DNA from: Syntrophaceae bacterium UBA4059
Lineage (GTDB): Bacteria; Desulfobacterota; Syntrophia; Syntrophales; Smithellaceae
DNA length: 5,058 nt
Direction: 5' to 3'
NCBI GenBank assembly: GCA_002382045.1
Contig: DFZJ01000089.1
Location: 23,211 to 28,268, forward strand
Shown: positions 3,986 through 5,058 of the stretch, in pieces
How positions within the stretch are numbered: the stretch's first letter is position 1
Layout: each line of letters starts with the position of its first letter
Program-made: the position numbers and the translations under genes
Notes under the pieces: model-generated
Database searches by the model: none
What the model was told of the DNA's origin: nothing
What the model saw: only the letters and a program-made list of their open reading frames with translations

Positions 3986-5050
3986 ATGGAAACCTTAAAA
4001 CAATTTTCCGGCAAACCTGAAACAATCCCCGCCTCCACGGCCTGGTACATCGCAGACCTTGCCGAGGCATGTGGCCGGCAGAAATTGCACACGAGGCAAG
4101 TTCCCCAGCGCCTGAAGGCATTGCGCGAACACGCGCTGATCGAAAGCACCGTCTCTTCAAACCGGATTGAAGGCATTGAAATCGATCAAAAACGCGTGGG
4201 CACCATCGTCTTCGGCAAACCGTTGCTGCGCGACCGTGATGAAGAAGAAGTCCGCGGCTACAGGGAAGCGTTGCACCTGATTCATCAGGATGCGAGCGGA
4301 TTGCCCATTTCCGTAGAAACCATCCTGAAGCTGCACCGCCTCACACGCGGCGAAATCTGGGATGCCGGAAAATTCAAAGAAAAAGACGGAGACATCATTG
4401 AAAAGTACCGCAACGGCCGTGAACGCGTCCGTTTCAAAACGGTTACCGCAGCCGAAACGCCTCGATACATGGAAGAACTTGTATCACTCTGGTCCCGCGC
4501 CCTGACGGAAAAGTGGGTGCATCCTCTCATTGCGCTCGCGGCTTTTAATCTCGATTTTCTTTGCATCCACCCCTTTCGCGATGGGAACGGCCGGGTTTCA
4601 CGCCTCCTGCTCTTGCTGCAATGTTATCATCTTGGGTATGAAGTCGGGAGATACATCAGTCTGGAGCGCCTGATCGAACAAAATAAAGAGCGATATTACG
4701 AAACCCTTGAACAGAGTTCAAAAGGATGGCACCAGGGCACGCACGACCCATGGCCATACATCAACTACCTGATATTTATTCTCAAAACCGGTTATCGTGA
4801 GTTTGAGAGTCGTTTGGATATTACACGAAGTCCGCGCGGCGCCAAAACAGAAATTATTGAAGCGGCAATCAAATCATTGCCGGACGAATTTACACTTTCA
4901 GATATTGAACGTGCCTGCCCAGGTGTCAGCCATGATATGGTCAGGAAGATTCTGCGCTTGAAAAAACAGACAGGGGAAGTCGAATGTCGCGGCCGAGGAC
5001 CAGGCGCACGCTGGGGGAAAAGAGGTAATACCCCACGGCTGTCCGGTTAA
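3986..5050 (+). CDS. Class II Fic protein (probable AMP transferase) with C-terminal winged-helix-like tail
   Basis: A 354-residue Fic protein. The catalytic motif HPFRDGNGRVSR is at residues 195-206 (His195 as general base, Asp199 for metal, the GNGR loop and Arg206 for ATP phosphates). The inhibitory motif SNRIEG (58-63) fits the (S/T)xxxE(G/N) consensus, with Glu62 expected to block the ATP site. Its N-terminal position makes this a class II, self-inhibited Fic. Fic enzymes transfer AMP from ATP to hydroxyl side chains of target proteins; the target is not evident. After the Fic core, residues about 290-345 (TEIIEAAIKSLPDEFTLSDI, then ERACPGVSHDMVRKILRLKK) look like a winged helix-turn-helix. 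ATG 3986 is the first possible start after an in-frame TAA at 3977-3979, and no Shine-Dalgarno is seen because the upstream sequence is repeat copy 11. There is no separate Fic antitoxin gene, in keeping with built-in inhibition. Confidence 0.93.
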   Translation: METLKQFSGKPETIPASTAWYIADLAEACGRQKLHTRQVPQRLKALREHALIESTVSSNRIEGIEIDQKRVGTIVFGKPLLRDRDEEEVRGYREALHLIHQDASGLPISVETILKLHRLTRGEIWDAGKFKEKDGDIIEKYRNGRERVRFKTVTAAETPRYMEELVSLWSRALTEKWVHPLIALAAFNLDFLCIHPFRDGNGRVSRLLLLLQCYHLGYEVGRYISLERLIEQNKERYYETLEQSSKGWHQGTHDPWPYINYLIFILKTGYREFESRLDITRSPRGAKTEIIEAAIKSLPDEFTLSDIERACPGVSHDMVRKILRLKKQTGEVECRGRGPGARWGKRGNTPRLSG

Positions 5051-5058
5051 CTGTTGAA

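Noticed and set aside
3909..4176. Minus-strand frames of 66-83 codons opposite the fic 5' end
   Set aside because: They are shadows of the Fic coding sequence without domains; the recurring ALSLFIPIY-type peptide is the repeat read backwards.

Overview
The window is a piece of an accessory region, probably from a Gram-negative bacterium. A Deltaproteobacteria/Desulfobacterota-like host is my guess, based on the style of the sugar-nucleotide epimerase and the mix of stress and toxin-antitoxin genes. No rRNA or other clean phylogenetic marker is present, so this is weak. The outer parts (epimerase, ATPase, MazF, Fic) look GC-rich. The stretch from about 2200 to 3350 is visibly AT-richer, which suggests mixed ancestry.

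Layout from left to right: (1) the 3' part of a CapD/FlaA1/WbpM-type nucleotide-sugar dehydratase/epimerase gene, entering from the left edge; (2) an AAA_14/DUF4143-type ATPase; (3) on the minus strand, an overlapping DUF4160-DUF2442 gene pair, a likely toxin-antitoxin-like module; (4) the remains of a RelE/HigB-like toxin followed by a NadS/HigA-like antitoxin, both truncated; (5) a ribbon-helix-helix antitoxin plus MazF toxin operon; (6) a full-length class II Fic protein with a C-terminal winged-helix-like tail.

What ties the window together is a short palindromic repeat (arms AAATAGGG and CCCTATTT around loop ACAGCG). There are eleven recognisable copies in both orientations, plus one diverged inverted pair of a related family (AAAAATGG..GACA.CGCC). 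Every one of the five junctions between gene modules holds at least one copy. Three more copies lie in-frame inside the epimerase gene, adding about 33 residues (recurring peptide NRDSALFS or NRDSAHFS) without breaking the frame. Other copies sit at the cut ends of the dead RelE/NadS-like operon, supply the stop codon of mazF, and lie directly before the fic start. The pattern resembles REP/BIME elements in form and Rickettsia palindromic elements in their ability to insert into coding sequence. No transposase is present in the window.

The genes do not form one pathway. Most are small defence, stress or growth-control modules (TA pairs, Fic, and an ATPase of unknown role) placed next to a surface-polysaccharide gene, which is a typical accessory-island setting. 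The repeats are the most unusual component.
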